Source: Amycolatopsis benzoatilytica AK 16/65 (GTDB lineage: Bacteria; Actinomycetota; Actinomycetes; Mycobacteriales; Pseudonocardiaceae). From it: a DNA stretch of 64,000 nucleotides. This document shows positions 1-21,958 of this stretch, piece by piece; position 1 is the stretch's first letter; each line of letters starts with the position of its first letter. The stretch covers positions 3,423,778-3,487,777 of the forward strand of contig NZ_KB912942.1 in the NCBI RefSeq assembly GCF_000383915.1, given 5' to 3'. The position numbers and the translations under genes are program-made. The notes beneath the pieces were generated by a model. That model saw only the letters and a program-made list of their open reading frames with translations. It was not told the DNA's origin and did no database searches.

Positions 1-3383
<3,383 letters not shown>

Positions 3384-3669
3384 TGCTGTAAAGTTCGATC
3401 GAGACTACTCTCAACCATCATTCTCAAAGGAAACCCCGACGAGGGGGTTTCATAAAAAGCTCTACTGGCTTAGTTCACTAGCACACTGTTGAGTTCTCAA
3501 GCAACACACCCCGACACCAACCGCCCCCTCAAGGACGACCGACACCGAAGCATCATTCCTAGCAGTTTTTGGTGGGACACCCACTCAATCGCCTTCCCGG
3601 CGAGAGCTTGGTTCGTGCCCCGGCGGCCACCCGGTCTCCCTGGCGACTCGGAGAACTTTACCTGACCTC
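3384..3669 (-). promoter_or_regulatory. rrn leader and promoter region
   Basis: Non-coding stretch upstream of 16S. It holds a small hairpin (3431-3450, complementary AAACCCC/GGGGTTT arms) and the antitermination-like CTTGAGAACTCAACAGTGTG element (complement of 3482-3501). The rrn promoters should lie between here and the tyrS terminator, but no well-spaced -35/-10 pair was found. A TTGAGT (complement 3583-3588) and a TAGGAA (complement 3556-3561) are 21 nt apart, too far for a standard sigma-70-type promoter, so no start site is claimed. Confidence 0.55.
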
Positions 3670-3738
3670 CCGAGGCCCGGAACAGGGGGGTCCCTTAACT
3701 GCGTTTCCGCAGCTCAGGCCCCCTGTCCCGGGTCTCGG
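3670..3738 (-). terminator. Composite hairpin terminator after tyrS
   Basis: A long imperfect stem pairs 3670-3691 with 3718-3738 (CCGAG.CCCGG.ACAGGGGG type arms). A second perfect stem (CTGCG/CGCAG, 3699-3712) sits inside the loop. It begins 15 nt after the tyrS stop and separates tyrS from the rrn promoter region. There is no clear U tract, as is common for actinobacterial terminators. Confidence 0.6.
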
Positions 3739-3752
3739 GTCTCGGCCGACGA

Positions 3753-5027
3753 TCAGTCCGAGACGCGGACTCCGGCGACGTTGCGCTTGCCCTTGCGGAC
3801 GACGAGCCACCGCCCGTGCAGCGCGTCGGACGCGGCCGGCTTCCACTCCTCGTCGGGGATCTTCACGTTGTTCACGTACGCCCCGCCTTCCTTCACCGTG
3901 CGGCGGGCCGCGCCCTTGCTGTCCACCAGTCCCCCGGCGATCAGCAGATCGACGATCGTCGCGTCGCCGGCCGGCTCGACTTTGCCGTTCGGGACCTCGG
4001 CCATCGCCGCGTCGAGCGTCGAGGCGTCCAGGTCGGCCAACTCGGCGCGGCCGAACAGCGCCTGGCTGGCCGCGATGACCTGCTTCGTCTGGTCCTCGCC
4101 GTGCACCAGGTTCGTGAACTCCTCGGCGAGCCGCTTCTGCGCGGCGCGCAGGTGCGGGCGCTCTTCGGTGTCCGCGGCCAGCGCGTCGATCTCCTCCCGC
4201 TCGAGGAAGGTGAACAGGCGCAGGTAGCGGATCACGTCAGCGTCGCCGACGTTGACGAAGTACTGGTACCAGGCGTAGGGCGAAGTCAGCTCCGGGTCGA
4301 GCCACACGTTGCCGCCGCCGGTGGACTTGCCGAACTTGCGTCCCTCGGCGTCGGTGACCAGCGGCGCGGTCAGCGCGTGCGCGGTCCCGCGGTCGATCTT
4401 GCGGATCAGGTCGACGCCGCCGACAAGGTTGCCCCACTGATCCGAGCCGCCGACCTGCAGCTTGCAGCCGTACTGCCGGTACAGCTGCAAGTAGTCCTGC
4501 GACTGCAGCAGCAAGTAGCTGAATTCGGTGTAGGACATGCCGTCGCCTTCGAGCCGGCGTTTCACCGTCTCCCGGTTCAGCATCACGTTCACCGAGAAGT
4601 GCTTGCCCACGTCGCGGAGGAACTCCAGGGTGTTCTGCTTCCCGGTCCAGTTGAGATTGTTCTCCACGATCGCGCCGGTCGGCGAATCGTCGAAGTCCAC
4701 GAACCGCTCGAGCTGCCCGCGAATCCGCCCGGCCCAGTCCGCGACGGTGTCGAGCGTGTTCAGCGTCCGCTCGCCGTTGTCGCGCGGGTCGCCGATCATC
4801 CCGGTGGCACCGCCGGCCAGCACGATCGGCCGGTGCCCGGCGCGCTGGAACCGCTTGAGCATCAGCAGCGGGACGAGGTTGCCGGCGTGCAGGCTGGGCG
4901 CGGTCGGATCGAAGCCGCAATAGAGCGTGAGCGGGCCGTGGTCGAGCTCTCGGCGCAGGGCGTCGATGTCGGTGGACTGCGCGATCAGGCCGCGCCAGGA
5001 CAACTCGTCAAGGATGTGCTCACTCAC
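3753..5027 (-). CDS. tyrS: Tyrosyl-tRNA synthetase
   Basis: Cytoplasmic class I aminoacyl-tRNA synthetase that charges tRNA-Tyr. The 424-residue product has the usual bacterial TyrRS length. The HIGH-type motif is HAGN (residues 47-50), the KMSKS-type motif is KFGKS (231-235), and the [15 protein letters not shown] tyrosine-binding block is at about 186-200. An S4 RNA-binding domain fills about 357-424. The start is GTG at 5025-5027. It is the last gene before the rrn operon on this strand and follows the glycosylase gene after 32 nt, so it may be cotranscribed with it. The argH-mpg-tyrS neighbourhood is also seen in mycobacteria. Confidence 0.97.
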   Translation of the reverse strand: MSEHILDELSWRGLIAQSTDIDALRRELDHGPLTLYCGFDPTAPSLHAGNLVPLLMLKRFQRAGHRPIVLAGGATGMIGDPRDNGERTLNTLDTVADWAGRIRGQLERFVDFDDSPTGAIVENNLNWTGKQNTLEFLRDVGKHFSVNVMLNRETVKRRLEGDGMSYTEFSYLLLQSQDYLQLYRQYGCKLQVGGSDQWGNLVGGVDLIRKIDRGTAHALTAPLVTDAEGRKFGKSTGGGNVWLDPELTSPYAWYQYFVNVGDADVIRYLRLFTFLEREEIDALAADTEERPHLRAAQKRLAEEFTNLVHGEDQTKQVIAASQALFGRAELADLDASTLDAAMAEVPNGKVEPAGDATIVDLLIAGGLVDSKGAARRTVKEGGAYVNNVKIPDEEWKPAASDALHGRWLVVRKGKRNVAGVRVSD

Positions 5028-5059
5028 ACCTGTAGATGATCCCGCACCTGGTCAACCGA

Positions 5060-5689
5060 CTATCCCGCGGGTCGCACCTGGCGGCGTTTCCCGCCGCGGC
5101 GGTAGGCGGAGACGGCCGGGGAACCGTCGACCCAGAACCGCCACGGCGTGTCCATCGCCATCGCGACGCCGACGCGCGGGCCGGTGCGCACGTCGTCCAC
5201 CGGGACGCGCTCGCCGACCCGCAGCCGCACCGGCGACTCCGGGTCGGTGAGGTCGACGCCGTTCTGGTCCTTGGCGAGGCCGAGCATCGAGGTCAGGATG
5301 GCCGGGCCTCTGGCGAGTTCGCCGTTGCCGCGCGCGTTCGGCCGGCGTTTCCGGACGACGTCCGCGCCTTCGACCACCTCGCCCGCACGCAGCAGCACCG
5401 CACCCGGCTGGCCGTCCTCGGTGCCGACGACGTTCGCGCAGAAGTGCATCCCGTAGACGAAGTACACGTAGAGGTGCCCGGCCGGACCCCACATCACAGC
5501 GTTGCGCGGCGTTTTGCCGCGGTAGCAATGCGACGCGGGATCGTCCAAGCCGCGATACGCCTCGACCTCGACCAGCCGCACCCCGACCCGCCCGTCGAGC
5601 GTGTCGGCTTCGAGCACCGCACCGAGAAGCAGCCGAGCCAGGTCGACCGGATCCAGTGCCAGCTCTTCGCGCCGGAACAACCGGTCCAC
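5060..5689 (-). CDS. mpg: 3-methyladenine DNA glycosylase (AAG/MPG family)
   Basis: Base-excision repair enzyme that removes alkylated purines such as 3-methyladenine. The 209-residue product carries the family blocks VEVEAY (41-46), DPASHCYRGKTPRNAVMWG (50-68), YVYFVYGMHFCANVV (74-88) and LARGPA (124-129). The glutamate in VEAY is the expected catalytic acid. The start is GTG at 5687-5689 after a purine-rich GAGGGGAG site, and TAGGCT about 30 nt upstream could be its own -10. It lies between argH and tyrS on the same strand. Confidence 0.93.
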   Translation of the reverse strand: MDRLFRREELALDPVDLARLLLGAVLEADTLDGRVGVRLVEVEAYRGLDDPASHCYRGKTPRNAVMWGPAGHLYVYFVYGMHFCANVVGTEDGQPGAVLLRAGEVVEGADVVRKRRPNARGNGELARGPAILTSMLGLAKDQNGVDLTDPESPVRLRVGERVPVDDVRTGPRVGVAMAMDTPWRFWVDGSPAVSAYRRGGKRRQVRPAG

Positions 5690-5739
5690 GCGTACTCCCC
5701 TCGTCAGTCCGCCAGCCTAGCCAGCGACGGCCGGACGAG

Positions 5740-10812
<5,073 letters not shown>

Positions 10813-10816
<4 letters not shown>

Positions 10817-11744
10817 GCGTTCTCCGTTCCGGAGGGCGCTGCCTCGGGCAGCACCATGGTCCCGATGCCGCGCGAGGTGAAGACCTCGAGCAGCACCGAA
10901 TGGGCGAGCCTGCCGTCGATGACGTGCGCGCCGCGCACTCCGCCGCGCACCGCGCGGACGCACGCCTCCATCTTCGGGATCATGCCGCTGGCCAAGCCGG
11001 GCAACATCCGTTCGAGGCGGTCGACGGGGATCCGGTCGATCAGCGACGACCGGTCCGGCCAGTTGGCGTAAAGACCTTCGACGTCGGTGAGCACTACGAG
11101 CTTCTCGGCGCCCAGCGCGGCGGCGAGCGCGCCGGCCGCGGTGTCCGCGTTGACGTTGTGCACCACGCCGTCAATGTCAGGGGCGACCGTGGACACCACC
11201 GGGATGCGCCCGGCGTTCACGATGTCGAGCACCGCGTCCGGATTGACCTCGGCGACCTCGCCGACCAAGCCGATGTCGACCTGCTCGCCGTCCACAGTGG
11301 CCTGTTTGCGCTCGGCGGTGAACAGCCGCGCGTCCTCGCCGGAGATGCCGACCGCGTACGGCCCGTGCGCGTTGATCAGCCCGACCAGCTCGCGGCTGAC
11401 CTGTCCGACCAGCACCATCCGCACGATGTCCATGGTTTCCGGAGTGGTGACGCGCAGGCCGCCCTTGAACTCCCCCGGAACGCCGAGCCGGGACAGCATC
11501 GCGCTGATCTGCGGACCGCCGCCGTGCACGACCACCGGGTGCAGCCCGGCCAGCCGGAGGAACACCATGTCCTCGGCGAAGGCGGCCTTCAGCTGGTCGT
11601 CGATCATGGCGTTGCCGCCGTACTTGACCACCACGGTGGCACCGTGGAACCGCTGCAGCCACGGCAGCGCTTCGATCAATACGCCGGCTTTTTCGGCCGC
11701 AGTGGCGAGCCGCTCGTCGGCGGAGATGAGCCCTTCGGTGTCGG

Positions 11745-11748
<4 letters not shown>
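10813..11748 (-). CDS. argB: Acetylglutamate kinase
   Basis: Phosphorylates N-acetylglutamate, the second step of the acetylated arginine pathway and the usual point of arginine feedback control. The 311 residues carry the amino-acid-kinase fold: [10 protein letters not shown] near 40, [10 protein letters not shown] near 74, and [15 protein letters not shown] in the nucleotide-binding half. ATG at 11746-11748 overlaps the argJ stop (ATGA). Confidence 0.97.
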
Positions 11749-14402
<2,654 letters not shown>

Positions 14403-14879
14403 TCAGTCGGCACCCTCCTCCGCCTCGCGCAGACTCGGCGGCGTCGGCAGGTGGTTCCCCGGATGCTCCGGATCGCAGCCGACCCTCGGCAGCCGAGCGC
14501 GGATCCCGCCCGGTGTCCGGGCGAAATGCCGTGCGATGTCCGCCACCGTGTCGCCGGCGAGCCAGCGGGCTTCCAGCTCGGCGTCCATCTCCTCGGTCCA
14601 CGGTCTGCCCTGCTGGGCCGGCCGTCTGGCCGATCTTCGCCGGGAACCGCCGCCGGCGAACGTGCGCAAGCTCGTGCCCAGCAACTCGGCGACCGTGCTG
14701 ACCGAGCCCACGTCCAGGTCGAGCCTGCCTTCCACCACGAGTTCGCCGTCCGGCCGCTCGCCACCGACCGTGACGGTGACCCGCTCCGGCTCTCCGTCCT
14801 CGGTGCGAGTGATGACCGCGACCTGGTACTGGACTTCTCCTGCCCGGACTTCGGTCCGGTGCTCCTGAATGATCGTCAT
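14403..14879 (-). CDS. Small protein with SANT/HTH-like C-terminal motif, probably DNA-damage-regulated
   Basis: 158 residues, no named family recognised. About residues 1-70 look like a beta-rich domain (EVQYQVAVIT.. ERVTVTVGG). Residues about 100-145 (RPWTEEMDAELEARWLAGDT, then VADIARHFARTPGGIRARL) read as a myb/SANT-type helix-turn-helix, so DNA binding is plausible. ATG at 14877-14879 is 7 nt after the -10 of a RecA-NDp-type promoter, implying a leaderless, damage-inducible transcript. Initiation at the longer upstream codon (14909) would fall in the promoter and is unlikely. Function is unknown. Confidence 0.75.
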   Translation of the reverse strand: MTIIQEHRTEVRAGEVQYQVAVITRTEDGEPERVTVTVGGERPDGELVVEGRLDLDVGSVSTVAELLGTSLRTFAGGGSRRRSARRPAQQGRPWTEEMDAELEARWLAGDTVADIARHFARTPGGIRARLPRVGCDPEHPGNHLPTPPSLREAEEGAD

Positions 14880-14886
14880 GGCCGCG

Positions 14887-14909
14887 AAGGTATCCGGTGC
14901 CCCCGACAA
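14887..14909 (-). promoter_or_regulatory. RecA-NDp (PafBC-type) promoter of the HTH-like gene
   Basis: Complement reads TTGTCGGGG-N8-TACCTT, close to the established mycobacterial RecA-independent damage promoter consensus TTGTCRGTG-N8-TAGNNT. The gene start is 7 nt downstream of the -10. It is one half of an inverted pair whose arms (12 bp, CCGACAATTTCG at 14903-14914 and its complement at 14945-14956) face away from each other. Confidence 0.6.
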
Positions 14910-14949
14910 TTTCGCTCACTTAACGCGATCGGGTGACTGCGTTCCGAAA

Positions 14950-14972
14950 TTGTCGGTGCCCCGTCGTAGCGT
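14950..14972 (+). promoter_or_regulatory. RecA-NDp (PafBC-type) promoter reading rightward
   Basis: TTGTCGGTG-N8-TAGCGT, an exact match to the TTGTCRGTG-N8-TAGNNT consensus. The transcript would start near 14979 and meet the hairpin at 15045-15074 about 70-90 nt later. A GTG at 15008 has a purine-rich GAGGGGGACC upstream, but its frame runs open into the antisense of the peptidase gene. The product may be a short RNA, a small peptide, or nothing. Confidence 0.6.
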
Positions 14973-15044
14973 CCCCGGCAATCACGAACCACGACCGAGG
15001 GGGACCGGTGAACGAGCAGGAGAACACCCGACCGAACAGAACAA

Positions 15045-15074
15045 TGCCCCGGCCTGGCGAACCAGACCGGGGCA
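15045..15074. terminator. Hairpin terminator after the peptidase gene
   Basis: TGCCCCGG.CTGG pairs with CCAG.CCGGGGCA around a GCGAA-type loop, 15 nt beyond the S33 peptidase stop. Its symmetry means it could also end the short rightward transcript from 14979. Confidence 0.7.
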
Positions 15075-15088
15075 CCGTGCACACCAGC

Positions 15089-16690
15089 TCAGAAGCGCAG
15101 CAACCCGGCAAGGAGGCTCTGCTTCGCCTCTGCCGCAGCCTTCGCCTCGGCGTCCGCCTTCTGCTGCGGGCCGGTCGCGACCGGAGCCGGAACCGGCGGC
15201 GGCACCGGAGCGCACTGGGCGTCCGAGCGGTCGCCGGGCACACGCTTCGGCAGCTGGCCGGTGGCGAGGTAGTCAGCGACCTTGTCGTCCACGCACGCCA
15301 CTCCGGAGAGCGAGCCGGCATGCGTCGTCCCGCCGGGCGCGCTGATCAGGCTTGCGTGCGGATACCGCTTGCGCACCTCGAGGCTGCCCGAGTACGGCGT
15401 GGCCGCGTCGAGCTCCTCGCTGATCAGCAAGGCGCCGCCAACCTTCGCACCGTCGATCGCCACCGGCTTGCCCGGCTTCGCGGGCCAGTCCAGGCAGCTC
15501 GCGTTGTACCAGGTGTTGCTCCAGGTCTCGAAGGGCGCACGCACGTGAGTGGCCCAAGCGTCCCGCCTCCAGCGGTCCCACACTGCCGGCCACTGCACGT
15601 CGCTGCACTGCACCGCGTTGTACACCGCGAACCCGTTGTCATCGCCGGGCGTGTTCGCCTTGTCGTACAACGCCTTCAGCGTCTGCCAGTCGCCCCGGTG
15701 CACCCAGCCGTCGAACGCCTTGGCCATGTCTTCCCAGCCGAACACGTAGTACCCGGCCTGCAGGAAGACGTCGGTCCACTCGTCGCCGCCGATCACGCCG
15801 CCGGCCGGCGTCCGGTCGAGTTTCCGCTGCTGCGCGTACCAGAGCTGTTCGACCGCCGAGCCGGTCTTGCCGAGGTGGTAGACGTTGTCGTACTTCGCGA
15901 GCCAGCCGAAGTAGATCTTGATGTTGCGGTCGAACGCGACGTCCTGGTCGAGGTTCGCCTGATACCAAACCTTGCGCGGGTCGACGTTCCCGTCGAGCAC
16001 CATCCGCCGCACCCGCTCGGGATACAGCGTGCTGTAGACCTGGCCGAGGTAGGTGCCGTAGGAGAACCCGTAGTAGTTGATCTTGTCTTCGCCGAGTGCC
16101 TTGCGCAGGCTCTCCATGTCCTGCGCGACGTCCGTGGTCTTGATGTGGTCGAGCAGCGGTCCGTTCTTCGCGCACGCCTTGGCATAGCCCTTCGTCTTGG
16201 CGCGCCAAGCGTTCTCCTGCTGCAGCGTCTTCGGCACATAGGCCGGGCGATCGTAGGAGAAGTAGTTCGCATCGCACGTCAGCGCTGGCTTGCTGGCCCC
16301 GACGCCGCGCGGATCGAAGCCGATCCAGTCATAGCTGTCGCCCGCGTGCCGGGGGACGTTGCGGCCCAACACCGAAAGCCCGAGCCCGGAGCCCCCGGGC
16401 CCACCCGGGTTCACCAGCATCACGCCTTGGTACTGCGCGGTTTTGTGCTTCACCCGGGAAACCGCGATCTGCACGGTCTCGCCGGCGGGGTGCGCATAGT
16501 CCATCGGCGCCACAAGGAAGCCGCATTCCGCGCCGGCTTTCTTGAGGCTCGGCGTGGCGCACTGGCCCCACTTGATCGACGGCGGGGCGTATCCCGCGGT
16601 TTCCGGCTGCGCCGCGGAGGCGGCGGGCACGAAAGCCAGCGTTCCGGCCGCGACAGCGGCAACGGCCAGCGCGGTGACGATTTTCCTCAC
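15089..16690 (-). CDS. Secreted tripeptidyl aminopeptidase (S33, TAP-like)
   Basis: Alpha/beta-hydrolase peptidase that removes N-terminal di/tripeptides outside the cell. 533 residues: Sec signal peptide 1-27 (VRKIVTALAV hydrophobic core, AASA cut), oxyanion NPGGPGGSG (94-102), nucleophile S210 in GFSYG, acid in EELDAATPY and histidine in GGTTHAGS near the C-terminal TAP-like domain. An alanine/lysine-rich tail closes the protein. GTG at 16688-16690 follows AAAGGACC. It is transcribed alone with a terminator just after it. Confidence 0.92.
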   Translation of the reverse strand: MRKIVTALAVAAVAAGTLAFVPAASAAQPETAGYAPPSIKWGQCATPSLKKAGAECGFLVAPMDYAHPAGETVQIAVSRVKHKTAQYQGVMLVNPGGPGGSGLGLSVLGRNVPRHAGDSYDWIGFDPRGVGASKPALTCDANYFSYDRPAYVPKTLQQENAWRAKTKGYAKACAKNGPLLDHIKTTDVAQDMESLRKALGEDKINYYGFSYGTYLGQVYSTLYPERVRRMVLDGNVDPRKVWYQANLDQDVAFDRNIKIYFGWLAKYDNVYHLGKTGSAVEQLWYAQQRKLDRTPAGGVIGGDEWTDVFLQAGYYVFGWEDMAKAFDGWVHRGDWQTLKALYDKANTPGDDNGFAVYNAVQCSDVQWPAVWDRWRRDAWATHVRAPFETWSNTWYNASCLDWPAKPGKPVAIDGAKVGGALLISEELDAATPYSGSLEVRKRYPHASLISAPGGTTHAGSLSGVACVDDKVADYLATGQLPKRVPGDRSDAQCAPVPPPVPAPVATGPQQKADAEAKAAAEAKQSLLAGLLRF

Positions 16691-16820
16691 TGTGGTCCTT
16701 TTCGTCCGACGGCAACCCGAACTCGTCGAAACTACCGGCCGCGCGGCACAATCTCGTCTCCCGACACGAGTTGCGCGGTCCCCCGTTCGTCGGGATTCGA
16801 AGCGGTGGAGGTGGCCCCCG

Positions 16821-17510
16821 ATGGGTGCGAACGAACCGGTCCTCGCGGCGGTGCGGACCGGGCTGGCCGAGCTGGCCGACCCGGCGAAAGCACCGGAAAT
16901 GCAGGCGTACATGAAATCCGCGATGCCGTTTCGCGGGGTGCCGAAGCCGGAGCGCGGCAAGTTGCTGAAGGCCGTCTTCGCCGAGCATCTTTTGCCCGAT
17001 CGAGTGAGCTTTCGCGACACCGTCCTTGCTTTGTGGCGGGAAGCGCAGTACCGGGAGGAGCGGTACGCGGCAATCACCCTGTCCGGGCATCGCGCCTATC
17101 GGCAGTGGCAAGACCCGGACCTATTGACGATGTACGAGGAGCTGATCGTCACCGGGGCGTGGTGGGACTACGTCGACGAGGTCGCGATCCGCCGCGTCGG
17201 GCCGATCCTGCGCACACATCGGGCGGCGGTCACGCCTGTTCTGCGGCGCTGGATGACGGATGCCGACCGCTGGCGCCGGCGGACGGCGGTGATCTGTCAG
17301 GTCAGCGCAAAGGACGAGGTCGACCAAGAGCTGCTCGCCGACGCGATCGAGGCGAACCTCGACGACCGGGATTTCTTCCTGCGCAAGGGAATCGGCTGGG
17401 CGCTGCGGGATCACGCCCGGGCTGAGCCGGAATGGGTGCGCGGGTTCGTGCGGGCGCACCCGGGATTGTCTCCGTTGTCCGTGCGGGAGGCGATGAAACA
17501 CCTCAGCTGA
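16821..17510 (+). CDS. DNA alkylation repair protein (AlkD-like HEAT repeats)
   Basis: 229 residues of the AlkD/DNA_alkylation_repair family, which remove bulky or 3-/7-alkylpurines by HEAT-repeat DNA capture. Family blocks include YMKSAMPFRGVPKPERG (29-45), ELIVTGAWWDYVDEVA (about 106-121) and RDFFLRKGIGWALRDHA (about 187-203); the conserved WWDYVD and lysine/arginine groove residues are present. ATG at 16821 follows GGAGGTGG. It is divergent from the peptidase gene, which starts 130 nt away. No RecA-NDp motif precedes it. Confidence 0.9.
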   Translation: MGANEPVLAAVRTGLAELADPAKAPEMQAYMKSAMPFRGVPKPERGKLLKAVFAEHLLPDRVSFRDTVLALWREAQYREERYAAITLSGHRAYRQWQDPDLLTMYEELIVTGAWWDYVDEVAIRRVGPILRTHRAAVTPVLRRWMTDADRWRRRTAVICQVSAKDEVDQELLADAIEANLDDRDFFLRKGIGWALRDHARAEPEWVRGFVRAHPGLSPLSVREAMKHLS

Positions 17511-17549
17511 TGCGACGAACGAGAAGCGGCAGAAAGGAAAGGAGGTGCT

Positions 17550-17579
17550 ATGACACCAGCGCTCCCCCGCCCCGGCTGA
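17550..17579 (+). other. Nine-codon ORF with perfect Shine-Dalgarno, then hairpin
   Basis: ATG at 17550 follows an ideal AAAGGAGG seven to eight bases upstream and encodes MTPALPRPG then TGA. CCCGGC/GCCGGG arms (about 17571-17588) can fold over its stop. It lies 40 nt after the AlkD-like gene and before the convergent pheT stop. It could be a chance match in a terminator region or a tiny peptide. Confidence 0.25.
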
Positions 17580-17621
17580 CCGGCCGGGATCGGACGGAGC
17601 GCGGGGCGGGGCAACGGCAGG

Positions 17622-20182
17622 TCAGGCGCGGAGCGTGGCTCCGAAGCGCTCGCCGGCAGCGGCGACCGCGGCGTCGCGGGACTTGGTGGCCTCGTCGACG
17701 GTGAGGGTGCGGTCCGCGGCGCGGAAGCGGAGCTTGTACGCCAGGGACCGCTTGTCTTCGCCGAGCTGCTCGCCGATGTACACGTCGAAGAGAGTGATCT
17801 CTTCGAGCAGCTCGCCGGCGCCCTCGCGGAGCACGTCGGCAAGGTCGGCGGACGGGACGTCCGTGCCGACGACCAATGCGACGTCCAGCAGCACCGGCGG
17901 GTAAGCCGAAATGCTGGGTGCCGGCCGGGAGTCGGGCAACGGGATCGCGTCGAGGTCGAGTTCCATCGCGACCGTGCGCGGCGGCAGGCCGAGAGCTTCG
18001 ACGACCTTCGGGTGCAGCTCGCCCGCGTGGCCCACCGGCCAGTCGCCGACTCGCAGCTGGGCGCAGCGGCCCGGATGCCATGGCAGCAAGTCCGCGGCCT
18101 GCACGGTCAGCTCCACGCCGGCCGCCTCGGCGACCAGTCGCGCGGCCTGCACAGCGTCGGCCCAGCCGGCCTGCTCGCCCTTGCCCCACCAGCCAGCGCG
18201 CGGGCGCTGGCCGCTGAGGACGGCGGCGACGTGCACCGGCTGGGCGGGCACGGCGGCCTCCAGCACGGCGAGTTCCTCGTCGCTCGGGCGATGCTCGACT
18301 CCGAGGTCCGGGACCTTCAGCTGGTTCGGCTTCGGCAGCACGACCTGGCCGACGTGGAACAGCGACACGTCCCGCATGCCTCGGGAAACGTTGCGCTGCA
18401 ACGTGTCCAGCAGGCCAGGCAGGAGCGTGGTGGCCATCCGGTCGCGGTCGGCTTCCAGCGGGTTGCGCACCCGCACCGTCTGGCGGCGGATGTCGTCCTC
18501 GGGCAGGCCGAAGGCGTCCCAGACCGCGTCGCCGATGAACGGGAACGGCCGCACCTCCACGTAGCCCGCCTCGGCGAGTGCGCGGGAGACCGCGCGACTG
18601 CGGCGTTGCGTCTCGCTGAGACCGCGGCCCGCTGGCGCGGCGGGCAGCACCGACGGGATGCTGTCGTAGCCTTCGAGCCGCAGCACCTCCTCGACGAGGT
18701 CGGAAGGTTGCACGAGGTCGCCGCGCCAGCTGGGCGGCGTCGCGGTGACCAGGCCGACCCCCTGATCGCTGGTGCTCAGCTGGACCTTGCAGCCGATCTG
18801 GCCGAGCCGTTTGACGGTGACGCCGCGCTCGTAGCGCACGCCAGCGATCTGGTCGGGCAGGTTGATCGGCATGGTGACCGGCTCGTGCGGGGCGACGCCG
18901 CCGACGTCGGTGCGGCCAGGCTGGATCGCGCCTTCGCCGTACTGCCGCAGCAGGCGGGCGGCGAGTTCGACCGCAGCCGCGCACAGCGCCGGGTCGGTGT
19001 AGCGCTCGAAGCGCTTCGCCGCCTCGGAGAACAGTTTGTGCCGGCGCGCGGTGCGGCTGATCGACGCCGGATTCCAGTGCGCCGCCTCGAGAAGCACATC
19101 GGTGCTTTCCGGGGTGATCTCCGTGCTGGCCCCGCCCATCGTGCCGGCGAGCGAGATGACACCGCTGTCGTCGGCGATGACGATGTCGTCCGCGTCGAGG
19201 GTGCGCTCCACGTCGTCGAGCGTGGTGAGCTTCTCCCCCGCGGCCGCGCGGCGCACCACCAGGTCGCCCTGGACGGAGCTGGTCGCGAAGGCGTGCAGCG
19301 GGTGGCCGAGCTCGAGCATGACGTAGTTGGTGACGTCGACCGCGAGCGAAATGGACCGGATGCCGGCCAGCATCAGCCTGCGGCGCATCCACCACGGCGT
19401 CGGCGCGGTCGCGTCGAGACCGGTGACGCGGCGCAGCACGAAGCGCGGGCAGCCTTCCGGGTCCTCGACCCGTACTGGCCACGCGTCGCCTTCTGCTTCC
19501 GGGAAAGCGTCGAGCGCCGCCGGGTCGCCGAACGGCACGTCGAGCGCATTGGACAGCTCGCGCGCCAGGCCGCGAATCGACAGCGTGTAGCCGCGGTCCG
19601 GGGTCGGCGTGACCTCGATGACGGTGTCGTCGAGGCCGAGCAGTTCCTTCGCGTCGTCGCCCGGGCTGGCGGTGCCCGGCGGCAGCACGAGAATGCCGGT
19701 GTGGTCGTCGCCGAGGCCGAGCTCCAGCGCGGAGCAGATCATGCCGTCGCTGATCTTGCCGTAGGTCTTGCGCGCGGCGATCTCGAAGTCGCCCGGCAGG
19801 ACCACGCCCGGCAGGGCGACCACGACGAGGTCGCCCTCGACGAAGTTGCGCGCGCCGCAGACGATGCCGCGGGTTTTGATGCCGTGCGGGCCTTCGTTCT
19901 CGAGCGGGCCGTCCTCGTCGTCGTCTTCGGACTCGTCGGGCTCGGGCTCCGGATCGGGTTCCTCGCCGACCTCGACGCGGCAGAACCGGACCGGCTTCTT
20001 GAACTCGGTCAGTTCCTCGATCTCCGCGACGCGGCCGACCACGAGCGGGCCGGTCACCGGGCCGAGCTTGCTCAGCTCGTCGACCTCGATCCCGATCCGC
20101 ACGAAAGCGTCGGCCAGGTCCTGGGGCGTGACCTCGGCATCCAGCTCGAGATGCTCGGTCAGCCAGCTCACCGGGACTCGCA

Positions 20183-20183
<1 letters not shown>
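17622..20183 (-). CDS. pheT: Phenylalanyl-tRNA synthetase beta subunit
   Basis: Beta chain of the alpha2-beta2 synthetase, responsible for tRNA binding and editing. 853 residues with N-terminal EMAP-like tRNA-binding domain (about 40-160), B3/B4 editing domain (NYVMLELGHPLHAF near 290), B5, and C-terminal anticodon-binding domain ending in TVDEATKSRDAAVAAAGERFGATLRA. GTG at 20181-20183 shares one base with the pheS stop. Odd point: residues 73-99 form an acidic insert (EEPDPEPEPDESEDDDEDGP) between strands of the tRNA-binding domain. The longer upstream reading of this frame overlaps pheS and is rejected. Confidence 0.97.

Positions 20184-21958
<1,775 letters not shown>

Noticed and set aside
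3556..3588. rrn promoter TTGAGT/TAGGAA
   Set aside because: 21-nt spacing and weak -10; too poor to call, noted only in the leader entry.
3816..5039. Plus-strand 407-codon frame opposite tyrS
   Set aside because: Mirror frame of a GC-rich gene; no ribosome site or domain.
16691..16820. RecA-NDp promoter for the AlkD-like gene
   Set aside because: No TTGTCRGTG element in the 130-nt divergent gap, despite the repair function.
14933..17425. Plus-strand open frame of 830 codons
   Set aside because: It is the antisense shadow of the peptidase gene; composition is Arg/Val-rich and no domain is present. Only the promoter at 14950 is kept as a finding.
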